Shown here: positions 11,660 through 22,565 of the stretch, piece after piece
Layout: every line of letters starts with the position of its first letter
How positions within the stretch are numbered: the stretch's first letter is position 1
Assembly (NCBI GenBank): GCA_036873755.1
Contig: JAVTVY010018846.1
Span: 19,233 to 83,232, forward strand
Direction: 5' to 3'
Length of the DNA stretch: 64,000 nt
DNA from: Hanleya hanleyi
Taxonomy: Eukaryota; Mollusca; Polyplacophora; Lepidopleurida; Hanleyidae
Notes under the pieces: generated by a model
What the model saw: only the letters and a program-made list of their open reading frames with translations
What the model was told of the DNA's origin: nothing
Databases searched by the model: none
Made by a program: the position numbers and the translations under genes

Positions 11660-12849
11660 CCTAATATATAGTTTTCCTCTTTCACGAAATGACCCAGAGG
11701 CGTTTTTAGAGAAGCTAATGGTTCTGGAGTTCCGGTAATTTTCTGAATAGTAAAGATACCTAAGGTGGTCACAAGATATTCAGAATGCGAGGTTCGTAAT
11801 TTGCAACGAGTACTTCGTTTTTGAATAAATTACAGAAAGTTGGCGTACATTTTAAACATTCTTATGTGGCCGTTTAATGCCTACATGCAGCCATTTTCCA
11901 CTGCTTTACGCGGTGAATAGGACATCACCTTAAAGATAATGTCCGACCGTATTCGAATGATGCCTTCAAATGTTGTTCTGTTAAAACGGTTCTGAGAGGT
12001 CTCAGAAAGGCAAACCCTTATTGTGCATTGCCCGATTTAGATACGTACTTTAAGACATTTCGCCGATTCCCCTCTAAATAATTTCGTTACCGCTAGGCGT
12101 ATAGAGCTGACGCTTCTCACACTATTTAATTGTATCCTATTCCACCAGAAGATGTAAACATACTCCCATTGGTTTCCATGGTGACGTCACAGTGACGTCG
12201 TTTTTTCCGAAAGTTATATTGTGATGATTTCGGGCCTATTTTCTTGCCATTATTTCTTTTCACAAAACTGCTGAATAATACGGAGAAATTATTTAATTAA
12301 AGCGAATAGCATTGGCGTCTTACGGTCTTAGGCAATGCAAAGACAGAAAATGAAACTTCCATGAGAACCCTGAGGGCTGGCAATTTGAATTTGATTGCGA
12401 TTCCTCACACCTAGGATTGCCCAGATGACCTCAAAATAACCCAATTATGATACGGTACAATGTCAGAAAGGTTCATCTCTTAGCTAAGTTTTATTCCATA
12501 TTTACAAAGGAAGCTGATGAAGTGGTATTCATTTTATATCCTTTAGCTGCAAAAGGTGAACTATGAAAAGGAATGCAGAAGTAGAAGAAACATCCCTGAT
12601 CCTGCTTAGATTCGAAGCCATGATCACCCAATGAAAGTAGCTTTGAACACGAATTATGTGAACCTCCTCTTCGCTGAATGAAAACTCGCATTCAGGATTT
12701 TTGTTAATTATATATGTTACAAGAAAAAACAACAATCCAATTATTAACTCAAGACTATTCTATGGATAACAGCTTCTGTGGAACTGACGTATGTAGACAA
12801 AGCAAATGAACTCTGAAAAAAAGAAAAGAAATCCAACTCTTCGTGACTC
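11660..12849. other. Non-coding stretch with a dispersed repeat
   Basis: No gene is recognised. The part at about 12160-12490 carries GTGACGTCACAGTGACGTC and the block CACCTAGGATTGCCCA..TGACCTCAAAATAACCC..ATTATGATA. It is thereby related to the MITE family at 486-1754 and 18545-19390, though terminal repeats are not clear here. The matching DNA in copy B (37640-38814) has only small differences. Open frames of 60-70 codons here have no domain pattern. Confidence 0.45.
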
Positions 12850-13510
12850 TTTAAGAGAGATGCCCTAACGCCATATACGTCTTCTATACCAAGTCCCGTA
12901 ATGTCCTATCGCCATGATGCAGACAGCTGAGAGAAAGAACGATCAACACCTTTACAAGTTTTTATGAATTTTATTCTCCCCTTCATCACATCATACTGAA
13001 GCTGGGGGAGGCACGTTGGGTATGTTTACAATTCTCGTAGGCTCTTGTTCAATTAGAAATCATCTGTCATATTCGTTCTTGTATGTTATTTGTATTCTCG
13101 GCTGTTCTTCTCCAATCAGAAGCCGTCATTTGGTGTTGTGTCAACCTTCGGCCATGCGTTTGTCCGTTGGAAGTATCTCTCATCTTTGAATGTCAGCTGT
13201 GCACGTCTTTGGAATACGCTTGCTTTTATGAATGTAACATAATAACGCCCGCAAACGCCTAGCTTGACGCTTAAGCGCCCTGGTGAATTAGCCCGAAAGC
13301 TCTGATGGGATATCTCATGGCATTGCCACTAATTCCTCGAAATGCAGTGACACCCGTCAACACCCTATCTTACCGCCCGTATCAACGCCTTATCTTAACG
13401 CCTTAAAGCCCTATCTTAACGTCTTAACGCCCTATCTTAACACCTTAACGCCCTATCGTCACGCCTTAACGCCATATCGTAACGCCTCAACGCATTGTCA
13501 ACCAACCAAT
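12850..13510 (-). mobile_element. Internally deleted fossil of the E1/E2 element family (copy A)
   Basis: The order matches E1 from about 32320 to 33440 with the coding part missing. There is an AATAAA-type region on the minus strand near 12970, the 3' stem-loop CATACTGAAGCTGGGGGAG..GTTGGGTATG (12992-13024), CCAATCAGAAG motifs, and the finger-gene leader (GTCTTTGGAATACGCTTGCTTTTATGAA, 13203-13230) with its TATA changed to CATAAAAG. A TTAACGCCC tandem array follows (13330-13500). Almost the whole finger-protein frame has gone, so this is a remnant without product. Confidence 0.65.
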
Positions 13511-14011
13511 CACACACACATGCTTTGACCATTGGCCCTCGACTCTCATTGTCGGAAGTGATGTCATCGCCGGAAGTGACGTTAACGCTCGCATGTGTCC
13601 GTCTCTCGTGGTACACTTGCACCTTGGTGAATCGAGATAGAGAACCCGTAGAAGACTGAACGACAACTGCTACAAATAATTTTAATACTAACTATTCATC
13701 TAGAGAACATGCGTCTGACCGGTTTTGTTTTCTGAACGGGAAAATCTTTTTTAACCTTGACTGTATGGTATGTGATTTAAAATGGATATCAAACTACTGA
13801 ACTATTCCGTAATCGACAACTGTCAACATTAATGTTAAGACTGTTTGGAGATGTCAATATACGACCAATCCGCGCGTGATACCTTACATTAGATCGTTGT
13901 CTAAATAACTGAAAATCACCCGAGGCACCTCGGTACAACGTTCACAGAACTACATCAACAACTACAGGTATACGGATTTGCTATATCATCAAGTGCCTCA
14001 AACCGAAGTTT

Positions 14012-14470
14012 CTCAAAATTGGCGTAACATATCACATGCTGATAGCGAAATACGAGCGCAGCGTGCAAGATCTATGGCGATACATTTCGTAACTTGTGTC
14101 TAATTCGGGTAAACCCGGGGATAGGGGTCGTATGTACCTATGTATTTCAAGATCACCATAGTGTTCATATGAACAATCGAAGCTTGACTGAGATACATCA
14201 TACTCTAGATAACGACTTTACAAATAAAATTATATGGATTAAGAACATTGATCAGCGATACGGATTTGATATTTTTGGAACATCATGATGTCTTGCTGAC
14301 ATCTATGAAAACTCTTGACCGAAATTGCAGAAAATTAGCCGGGTTTATGTATACTATGATTTAATCGTTTAATTTGGTGCTTATGCTATTATATGAAATA
14401 GGTCTTTGGATCACGGACGCGGAAATTCTTTAATGGACGACGGCTGAATATTGAATGACGTACTAGACGC
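14012..14470 (+). mobile_element. 3' fragment of the Penelope-like element (copy A)
   Basis: The piece begins near the codons for the C-terminus of the reverse transcriptase (TTTCTCAAAATTGGCG, then CACATGCTGATAGCGAAATACGAG). It continues through the element's 3' region (ACCCGGGGATAGGGGTCGTATG, TTTGATATTTTTGGAACATCATGATG, GTCTTTGGATCACGGACGCGG) to about 14470. It matches 24690-25135 with many substitutions. It is shared with copy B (39955-40420), so it predates the duplication. It encodes no complete domain. Confidence 0.7.
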
Positions 14471-15709
14471 TTGTATACCGGTACCGATTATATATGAAAC
14501 AAACATCATGATCTCTGTAATATCAGCATCATTTGAAACGGTTGCCAATCCAGAAATTCCCTAACAGTAATAAATGATTGTGCCATCATCACCGTCACAA
14601 ATCTCTAGAACAAGTCATGATTGCATTAAATGTACATGTATAACTGGGTCAGGTTGATGTAATGATCCTGGGGTTTGCTGACGCCGAGGCCTTTCATCAT
14701 TCATTTATTGGTGTATGGTGACCTTTCGGCCAATGCCGACACGGACTTGGTTTCAAAGGATTTAGCTGTATTAACTGAACCTACACCTTCTGTACAGGTT
14801 TCCAATGCCTGGTCATCCATATTCTTAATTACAAACTACATCACCACAAGGTCATCTGGGTGACCGAAAAATTAATTCCCCGTGAAGTGAAATTCATCGA
14901 ACCTAGAATGATCCGTCTCTGCAGCTGCCGATGTAGGCCTATACTCTTTGCATCAGCGTTGATATTTTCCAGTGAAGATGGTAGCAGGATCTATGATAAT
15001 AGCTATCGGCAAACAACCTTGTCGTTCTGTTTCAGGATTGAAGCATTTCATAATTGAGTATCGGCATCATGCCTAGTGTAAATGACATGGTAAATTATAA
15101 AACATATTAAAAAATCTTTTCTAATATAGTCTTTGTTGCAGGAGAGACAACATGGATTATCTTAAAAATACTATTTAGTCTTATGTGTGTTTTCTTTGTG
15201 AACTTCAGCTGGCAGCCTTTAGAACAATTGGTTATATGAAATGATCGAAAGATGAAATTACTACTCTGGTTTAATAAATCGTATAAAATGAGACACTCAT
15301 TGGAGATGCTCTATTCATTACACAATACACAAAATGAGAGAATCTTTTCCATTACACGACTTTCAAATAATTGTCAATGCGACATTCTCTTGAGCCACCG
15401 ATCTGCATCAATTATCAAATATGGATAACATCTACAGACAATACCTTTTCAAAAAATATTACTTGAATATGCCACGTCGGATGGTACCGGTTGGTGAAAT
15501 TCGAGGTCTTGGCCGGCAAGGCTTTGGCGTTAGACCTCCCATTGATAAGGTAATATCCTGGAGAAAAGACTGAAAACTTTGTCAATTATATTTCGTGAGT
15601 CTTACACTAAATCGTTGCCTCTTAGTCCATGAACTAAATGCCAAAACAGATCATTTGCCCATGTCTACTCAATGACTGGTGTTGAATTATAGTGAAATAT
15701 GGCAAAGCC

Positions 15710-15804
15710 TATGTAACACGACATCAATTTGATTACCAACGCATGAACATTGGACAGCCTCAAGTGATCCTGCGTTAACAATTAAATTAATGTCGTGTTA
15801 CATA
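15710..15804. repeat. Foldback repeat with 21-bp arms
   Basis: The left arm (15710-15730, TATGTAACACGACATCAATTT) is repeated inverted at 15784-15804 with one mismatch, around a ~53-base loop. The pair is kept in copy B near 41664-41760. It is probably a miniature foldback element. No coding is seen. Confidence 0.7.
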
Positions 15805-16242
15805 GACAATGTCAAATTTCAAGATAGGAAAACATCCACCATTCAGTTAAAAAAATGGATGCTGATGAATCATGGAATTAAAGAATGATAAAACGTTGCT
15901 ACGGTCCTTAGTCGAGGGTGGACTATCAACCTTAGGTGTCGAATTTTAAAATGATAAAGATTATCAAATGTTTATTCCAAGGCAACGAAGACTTTGTTCA
16001 GCATTGATCTCTTCTCCTCTATTTCAATGGTAGAAGGTACACAAAGAAACGGTCGCATTGATAGATAATCATGGGAAGTACTTTTGCTTTACGAGATCGT
16101 TGTGGCCAGAAAAACACAACAATCAGGCAGTTAAAAGTTTTTCTGTATGGGCATTTGAGCCTGCGTGTGGTAAGATATATATATGTGGCGACAAACCGTG
16201 TTTATCGTCAGGAGACTGCGATTGTTGCGGTGTTATATAGCA

Positions 16243-16342
16243 GTCTGATTAAAACCAGATCTTAAAAACTCTCATTCATCCATGTCGTTAAGCGACAAGT
16301 AAAGATGAAGAGAGGTTTTCGTAGATCTGTTTTTAATCAGAT
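16243..16342. repeat. Inverted repeat TCTGATTAAAACCAGATCT
   Basis: TCTGATTAAAACCAGATCT at 16243-16261 faces AGATCTGTTTTTAATCAGA at 16324-16342. The arms are 19 bases with a mismatch and the spacing is ~60 bases. It lies at a repeat-rich place in both block copies (copy B near 42192-42290). It probably marks the end of a miniature transposable element. Confidence 0.55.
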
Positions 16343-16484
16343 TGTGTTACACAGCGACCTGGAGAGGAGCGTCCTACTCTGTGGCCTCTGCACCACGAGA
16401 AACATTAAAATTAACAACGACAGTCAGATGTAGAATTTAGACCTTGTCGATTGGGATCCTCCGATAACGTTAGTAGTATATACG

Positions 16485-16560
16485 GAGAGAGAGAGAGAAT
16501 TAAAGTTTAACATCGCATTCAGCAATATTTCAGCTATATAGCGACTATGGCGTAAATCTG
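16485..16560. repeat. GAGAGAGA plus tail resembling a repeat known from abalone
   Basis: A GAGAGAGA run is followed by TTTAACATCGCATTCAGCAA and ATTTCAGCTATATAGCGAC. This closely resembles a very common repeat phrase that I know from abalone sequence. It serves here mainly as a hint to the host lineage. The match is from memory and was not searched. Confidence 0.4.
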
Positions 16561-16739
16561 TTATCTTTTGTGAGCGAGGAGGGAACGGGGAGGGTTAAGT
16601 GAAGAGAAAGGATGACCATTAACCGTCGTTTGACCTTGGACCTGAGGTTGTCATGGCAACGTGGATAGGTCAATTCGGTTACTACGCACTTTATACCAAT
16701 TATGCAGAAAAAACTCAGTCAAGCGAGACTAGATGGGGT

Positions 16740-18280
16740 GTACTAGGGTCAAACGGGTCATGTAGGGTGTATTGTTGGAGCTCGGGGTAGTTTTTGACCG
16801 CAAGTGACATCATGATGGGCACACGCATTCGAGGAGTAGTAAAGAAAGTGCGCAGCACTGAGAGAAACAGGGGATTCATCATGATGCCAAAAGGGTTATC
16901 TAGAAGCTAGAGGTCCGTGGTTCTTGGGTAGGTCCCCTGGTTTTCAGAACGGTTTCTCAGAGGATTCTCTATGATGCCAGAATGGATATTTGAGGTAGAG
17001 ACCCCGGTTCTCGACAAGATACCCCACGGATTCGTCACGATTTTTGACATTCCTTTCGCCTGTCTGCTGATCGATGTCTACCATGTATCGTCTTTGCTCA
17101 GTAAAATCCAAGCAATCTTATGTTTCTTCGTGCCATCGTGCCATATTTCACACCAGTTACATTGAGAATGGTTTTGCGAAGCTTTTGTTCCAAATATGGT
17201 ACGGTATCCCTCAAGTTCTTGGATCAACATACCCGAGGATGTACAAGGATGAATCATCAATATGAAGGGCTTTGTAACACTGTCTTGTTACCATCCAAAT
17301 ATGTATATTGTGCCTAAATTATTGAGGAAATTTTCTCATTTTCCATGGATAATATTTGCCAAATTGATCGAAGTTATTATAAGTCAAACTATGAGAATTG
17401 CATACTACAGTTTTTGTTGTTGTTCACATTCAGAATCTGTTCACAACACCGAGAGAAATGGAAAATCCAGCAATGAATTCTCACCCACGAGAACCCAGGG
17501 CACCGAGAGGAATTTCCTGCTGATCCTCCTAGGGCATCCTGTTGATTCACTTGGGGTCTCGTGTGAGGTACCGTTGCTGGATTCCTCTTTAAGCATCACC
17601 ACGATTCCTCTTAGTGAGGGCCAAATAGATTGGCCATATTGAATCCACATAGACCATGCCGGGTCCCGTCTTGAAGCTCGAATGGCGAAGATGATTGGGG
17701 GATGTTGTCCGGAAGTGTCGTCATGGTCCGCGTGCGCAGTCGATGAGTAGTAGAGAAAGGTGCACAGGGATGTGTTTGGGTGATCTAGGGGCCATACTGG
17801 GTCTACATGAGACATGAAGGGTCTCGTCTTGGAGCTCGCGTGATTTAGAGAACGATAAGGATGATTTTGACTGCAAGTGACGCCATAGTGCGCATGCGCA
17901 GCCGGAGAGTAGTAGAGAAAGATGGTATTAGGAGGTACGCAACGGGGCGTATTTCGATGATCTACGGATCATACGTGGTCTGAAAGGGTCGTGGAGGCGT
18001 GGTTTGGACTACCACTAGGTTAGCTTTTACCGGAAGTGAAGGAATAGCGGGCATGCACAGGCAAGAAGTTTGGAGATACGCAGGGACGTGTTTGAGCGAC
18101 AAATGGCGTAGAGGGTGTCGTCTTGAATCTCTCGTGCTGTAGACTACCACTAGTGTAGTTTTTACCGGAAGTGACGTTATGGTGCGCATGTGTAGTCGAG
18201 GGGTCGTGGAGAAAGATGAAATTCTTGGGGTATGCCGGGGCGTGTTTGAGTGATCTAGGGTGTGAAAGTGAATGTTGACT
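16740..18280. repeat. Degenerate ~200-bp tandem/dispersed units with GCGCATGCGCAG cores
   Basis: Successive units contain GTGACGCCATAGTGCGCATGCGCAG, then GAGAGTAGTAGAGAAAG, then a GGGGCGTGTTTG..GATCTAGGG phrase and a TCGTCTTGAAGCTC phrase. They occur near 16800, 17720, 17890, 18035 and 18180, and again at 19690-19990 and 5700-6010. The GCGCATGCGC core is NRF1-like. No protein is coded: the frames at 17262-17642 and 17441-17815 are shadows of the repeat. The matching copy-B stretch is 42720-44820. Confidence 0.55.
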
Positions 18281-18294
18281 TGGTTAATGGTTGT

Positions 18295-18470
18295 TCGCCG
18301 GACAACCGTTACTTGGACAGCTTGTCCAGCGACAGCTCATACTAGTACAGGCTGTCCATGGACAATTATATCCGGGGATACGTTGTCCGACAATTTAAGT
18401 GTTTGTTCAGGTTTTATATCTAAGTCGTATTAAAGGTTGCCCGCCACCTGAGAATAATTGTCCAGTATCA
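18295..18470. repeat. Cluster of TTGTCC/GGACAA motifs
   Basis: At least eight TTGTCC or GGACAA words occur in both orientations, among them TTGTTCGCCGGACAACC, GGACAGCTTGTCC and GTCCATGGACAA. The cluster resumes at 19605-19660, on the far side of the MITE at 18545-19390. The MITE may therefore have landed in it. The copy-B counterpart at 44860-45035 is cleaner, with the perfect palindrome GGTTGTCCGCCGGACAACC. Confidence 0.6.
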
Positions 18471-18544
18471 ATCCTCAGCATGTAATTATATATAAAGTGG
18501 CCCAATAAGGCAATGATAGTATGCGCAGTCAACAAATAAATTTT

Positions 18545-19390
18545 AACCCTCCCAGGAATGGGTGATTTGGAGGCTATGCACGCATGAGGAAGGAGGGGAG
18601 TTGAGGGGGCGGGGCATTTCGACGCCCCTATTTATTTTCGTTATTCCTTAGGGTAGAGGGCTGAAACTCTCCGTACTATATAGTTTCCCATCTCTGTAAT
18701 GAAATGCAAAATAATTCAAGATCATCGTCTTCTTTTCGGAAGCAATTTTTCGCCTTTTTTGGGCTGATTTTCCGAATTTATATTTTTCGATATTTTATCT
18801 CAAAACTAATTAATATGATAGTAAATAATCCGTTTGACAAAATAAATTGCGTTTATGTTCATTTATGCAAGAAAAATGCGGGGAAAAATGACAGAAATGA
18901 CTGAAAACACAATTTTCTAGGGATACCCCTTGACCGCCATTTCGAATTTTCCCATGATCCTTTATGCACCTAGGATTATGCAAATAGTCTCAAAATGACG
19001 GCAATAAGACTTGCGGGAAAATCAGAAAGTTTCAGCTCTCTCTTTCTCTTCACACTTACCCGTCTAAATATTTTGATACATCTTGGGCTACGGAGCAGAA
19101 AGCGAACACACTATATCCGAAACATTCGCTTCGATTACGTCACATTGATGTCATACTAAAAATTGCATTTTTAGGCTGAAGTTTTCAATCAGATTTTTCC
19201 AATTTTACATTCACGCAATTTTCTCGCAAAAATGTCCTATTTGTTTGGCACTTGCTTGCAGAATAATTTATAAGAAATACGGCTAAAAACCCAATGTCCA
19301 GTCATACCCTACATGGTCGCCATTTTGAATAGACCCATGATTGTCTGACATGAGGGCCAATATGCCTCCCCACCACGGCCTGGTAGGATT
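18545..19390. mobile_element. Non-autonomous DNA transposon (MITE-like), copy A
   Basis: The left end AACCCTCCCAGGAATGGG and right end GGCCTGGTAGGATT form a diverged TIR of the same type as at 486/1754. The interior has two related halves, each with a CCATnnT..GAAT..ACCCATGAT phrase, a TTTCAGCTCTC block (19034-19050) and a pair of TGATGTCA/ACGTCA sites near 19138-19155. The shared copy in block B (45113-45931) shows that it was inserted before the duplication. Frames at 18704-18904 and 19283-19572 are not genes. Confidence 0.55.
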
Positions 19391-20094
19391 AATGTATGCC
19401 AATAGTATTGTGTTGAAAGTAAGCAAATACAATTTTGTGAAAATATGCAAAACATATCGCGGAAAAGTGTGAGTAATGCCAGAAGCAAATGTTCTAGTTT
19501 GCTCATTGTATTGTGTAAATATCTGCACAAAGTCAGATCAATTACAACATGTACAAGAGTAATATGTTTCAAGTGAACAACAAGTACATGAAACTGGGTT
19601 TTTTAGTCAGAACAACCACTGCCAGGTTTCGGACAACCTGTACTGTGGGACAACCATTATTGCTACATCGAGTCTCAGTGGGTTGTGCAGGGTGTCGTCT
19701 TGAAGCTTTCGGCTTGTAGACTACGATTCGTGTGGTTCGGACCGGAGGTGATGTTACGCTGTGCATGCGCAGTCGTGGTGTCTTAGAATATGCATGGGTG
19801 TATTTGGGGAAGATAAGGGCTAACTTGGGGCCAACATGGGTCCGATTTGGTCGTGCAGGCTATCTTGAAGCTCTCGGTAGGTGTGGTTATGAACGTAAGT
19901 GACGTTATGGAGTGCATGTACAGTCGAGGAGTAGTAAAGAAAGATTGCATATTGGGGTTCGGCGGGGCATGTTTGAGCGATAGATAGACTCTAAATGAGC
20001 TCCACAGGTGGGTGTGGAAGGTACCGTGGGCGATAGGGTGTAGTGGGCAGGGAATGATGGGTCTGTCTAGCCTGGCAAAATTACCTCCCGGGTA

Positions 20095-20215
20095 CGTAGA
20101 GTGTGAGTGAGTGAATGAAAGAATGACGAACGAGTGGGTGAGTAAATGCGTGCCTGAAAGAGTTGAATTGAATGAGCGAGTGAATGAGTGAGTGAGTGAG
20201 AGAGAGAGTTAATAA
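20095..20215. repeat. GTGA/TGAA microsatellite
   Basis: Imperfect repeats of GTGA and GAAT (GAGTGAGTGAATGAAAGAAT.., GAGTGAGTGAGTGAGAGAGAG) fill this interval. Copy B has the same at 46640-46740. The short serine/leucine-rich frame on the minus strand is a product of the repeat. Confidence 0.85.
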
Positions 20216-20799
20216 ATCAGTTAGTGAGTTAGGCGTGTCCAATGCTGTAAGCTTTCCTTTGCTCAACATATAGTTGCTTTATTATTATCAGAGGAATTGA
20301 ATATATCAAGTTATCCACATATTGACATCGATAATGTCTCCCCAGGCGACAGTAACCTACGCAAAAACAGGTTCTCCTTTCTGCCCGCAGCTTCCGCCTT
20401 TCTGAAGTAACTATAATTACATATCGAATAACATCAGATCTTTGAGATAAAAGAGAAATGATACTTCCAATAATAAGCTTACATAGACACCTCGGATAAA
20501 ATCACATTGAAGATGTAATAAGCCTCAGGGAATTCGTGTCTTGTTATAATGTCAGTCATATCTGGTGAGGAATAAGAATAAACCTTTAATGCCTTTTGTA
20601 CCGTGTTTCTTAATGTGTCATCCAATATCAACCTGTTAATGGACTATAAGCTTCAGGTGTTTTCAAGAAGTTTTCCGAAAGCTGACGGGCACGAACCATC
20701 CCACAGGTCTGTCACTCAATGTAGCAAATAAAGTCCGAGTTCGTACCCTACCTCGGGCCAGTGTTTGTGGAGTTCCTCGAAAGTTTTAAAGTGTTTAGC

Positions 20800-21237
20800 C
20801 TAAATCCGTCTCCATTCAGATTGGATAGATTTATACATCAACTCCACAGCCTCTAGTTTTTTTTTCTTCACCCAAAAAGGGTCCATATGATAGAGAGTTG
20901 AAGCTGACAGTATTTTCACCTTTAAGCGTGAATTATGGAAAAAATGGTAAGTTGGAGCATAACTTTCAGATAGTTTGTTATTACTGCGACATGTCAACAA
21001 AGATAACATTGAATCATATTCTTGTATAGCCCATGTCCGATGGAAGTGTTTCGATTCAGTCGATTCCACGCAAAATACCGAACACGACAGCTGCAGCCAT
21101 TCCATAGAGCATAAGCTTCCGTTAAAATAAATACATATCAGTAAATGGTACCCTCGTGCCAGATTTGTACTAATATGACAAAATAGGGACGTTGAACATT
21201 GCCCGCGTCTCTCTGAGAGGCTTTGCGATGTTACCAC
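20800..21237 (-). other. Unrecognised 145-codon open frame, perhaps a decayed gene
   Basis: The minus-strand frame is longer than chance frames nearby. Its composition is varied, with clusters of cysteine (LLICIYFNGSLCSMEWLQLSC) and a basic end (FWVKKKKLEAVELMYKSIQSEWRR). Beyond the stop the same frame stays open for ~26 codons, which would fit a gene with a point nonsense. The apparent first codon is GTG. I do not recognise the family and see no finger, RT or ATPase motif. It lies between the block-A boundary and the fossil element at 21370. Confidence 0.2.
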
Positions 21238-21667
21238 ATCAAAATGTGCCCCAGTGCCTGACTAAAGGAATCTTTCTGTGAGTGCATGAGTGTAGACAAC
21301 TTGCAGGATAAAAAACATTTTCGAAAGAGTCATTTGCAGTCATTTATCGAAAATATGCCAAATGCAAATTGATGACAAGCGGCTCGATAAGACGGTCACG
21401 CATGTTTTCTCGCCGCCGGCGTAGAACTGCATCTGTGGTCCCAGCTTGACGTAGAGCTGTGTCAATAATAGCATCGATGCTCTCTCGTTGGCGTAGGGTT
21501 GATCAACACCACAAACCCAGTCTTATTCTACACAACGAGCGCTTCACCAAGACACTACGCCCGACAAAATCTTCACCATGTATGGCTCACATCTTGCCAA
21601 AATCTCCCACGACAGTCTTCCTTAACGAGAGCGCGCGATGACGTAACCGTATGACTGATTAGATTAT

Positions 21668-21768
21668 ACTAGGATAAAAGTAACTCTGAAAATGGAAGTC
21701 ATTGTGATATAATGCTCGCATCATTATATCACAATGACTTCCATTTTCGGAGTTACTTTTATCCTAGT
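21668..21768. repeat. Near-perfect hairpin, 47-bp arms and 7-base loop
   Basis: The arm 21668-21714 (beginning ACTAGGATAAAAGTAACT) is repeated inverted at 21722-21768 with a single T:G wobble. The loop is CTCGCAT. This is far longer than chance. It is possibly a tiny foldback element or a hairpin RNA source, and no coding is involved. It sits inside the fossil at 21370-22553. Confidence 0.9.
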
Positions 21769-22069
21769 TTATGTGAAATTGGTCTGTGGGAACAATTGAT
21801 TCGATTATCACTGTCAGCAGTTCTGCATCGGTATCTGCCTTAGTGAGCTCATCGAATTCCGACTCCTCAGCGCAAAGTGTTCTTGTGTCGTATCATATCG
21901 TAGTGTCTGTTGAACGTTTGTCTGCATTTTGTTAGGGCTGCTTTTATGGACGAGCGTCAACGGGCGTTGCCGAGTGTTGAGACAGGCGTTGACGGGCGTT
22001 ACCAAGCATTGACGAGCATCAACTTCATATGCTCTAGGTTAGGATGTTCATTTCGTAAACAGTTGTGCC

Positions 22070-22517
22070 TCTGTTGGAGGAAGGAGGAGAGAGTCTAATG
22101 TATGATTTGTCGTTTCCATCATGGTCTGGAACGCGTCATGCAGGGCCAGCAGATTCTTGGTACGGGTAGTTATGTTTGTAATTTTTTTTGGGTAGGCCTA
22201 GTATCTGTTGCTTATGCAACAGATGTCATAACCGGGTCACTCATCACCCATGAACGCGACAAGATTGCAACGCATGCTTTCTCGCTGCTGGCGTAGAACT
22301 GCTTCTGGTCCCTGATTGGCGTAGAGCTACGTCAATGATCGCATTGAAGTTTTTTCGTTGACGTAGAGCTGCATAGCTCAAAGCCTCAGTCTCGGCTTGG
22401 TGTAGTTCGTCGGAACGGCCTGGTGCCTCGATTTGGATCGACTTGGAGTATTTTCGCCTTAATGTCTTCGTTCCCGTTGTCGGGTTCAAAGTTTAACTTG
22501 GATGCCATAGTGTTCAT
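22070..22517 (-). pseudogene. Decayed copy of the 109-residue E1 gene
   Basis: The start region (ATG at 22517) keeps the residues LNFEPDNGNED, comparable with LFEPDNDDI in E1. Further along, DNA matching GCAGCAGAAG..GTGTCACCCAT and CTGATGCAGGGTCAGTAGATTCTGG is recognisable as TTGCTTATGCAACAG..GGTCACTCATCACCCAT and GTCATGCAGGGCCAGCAGA. Insertions and frame changes destroy the frame. The upstream TATA of the E1 gene is replaced by TAATTTAAAA. It documents that this small protein was a regular part of the element. Confidence 0.6.
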
Positions 22518-22565
22518 GGTAAACTGCGGAGAATTGCGTCGTGTGGGTAATTTAAAACCGATCAA

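Larger units (their letters stand above)
14471..16739. other. Non-coding stretch with foldback repeats
   Basis: No gene is recognised. Frames at 14860-15057 and 16058-16240 are open in both block copies but show no domain and have no start or splice context that I would trust. The organised parts are the foldback at 15710-15804, the inverted repeat at 16243-16342 and an element tail at 16485-16560, listed separately. Confidence 0.5.
4492..20235. repeat. Duplicated block, copy A
   Basis: This block is repeated in the same orientation at 26100-46765. Collinear landmarks include the start (CATGCTATAAGATATTAGG), the receptor exon, the fossil element at 12850, the MITE at 18545 and the end (GTTAGTGAGTTAGGCG). 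Copy A lacks the E1 element and the 447-bp reverse-transcriptase-element fragment present in copy B, and has its own 1.7 kb stretch at 6673-8395. The receptor exons differ at about 13 of 305 residues by eye. It may be a recent tandem segmental duplication with a 5.9 kb spacer, or two haplotypes placed in tandem by the assembler. Confidence 0.9.
21370..22553 (-). mobile_element. Degenerate fossil of the E1 element family in the spacer
   Basis: On the minus strand, 22070-22517 matches the E1 109-residue gene along most of its length. 21375-21500 is a second fragment of that gene. 21790-21935 matches the N-terminal coding part of the finger gene (CGTATCATATCGTAGTGTCTG) with the leader and a CATAAAAG remnant of its TATA box. 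GGCGTTGACGGGCGTT arrays lie between. The order (finger gene, array, 109-residue gene) is that of E1. The ATPase half is absent, cut at 22553 just before the Penelope-like copy. No frame is intact. Confidence 0.65.

Noticed and set aside
16058..16240. 60-codon cysteine-containing frame identical in both block copies
   Set aside because: The identity fits the general identity of the blocks. There is no signal peptide, splice context or family resemblance.
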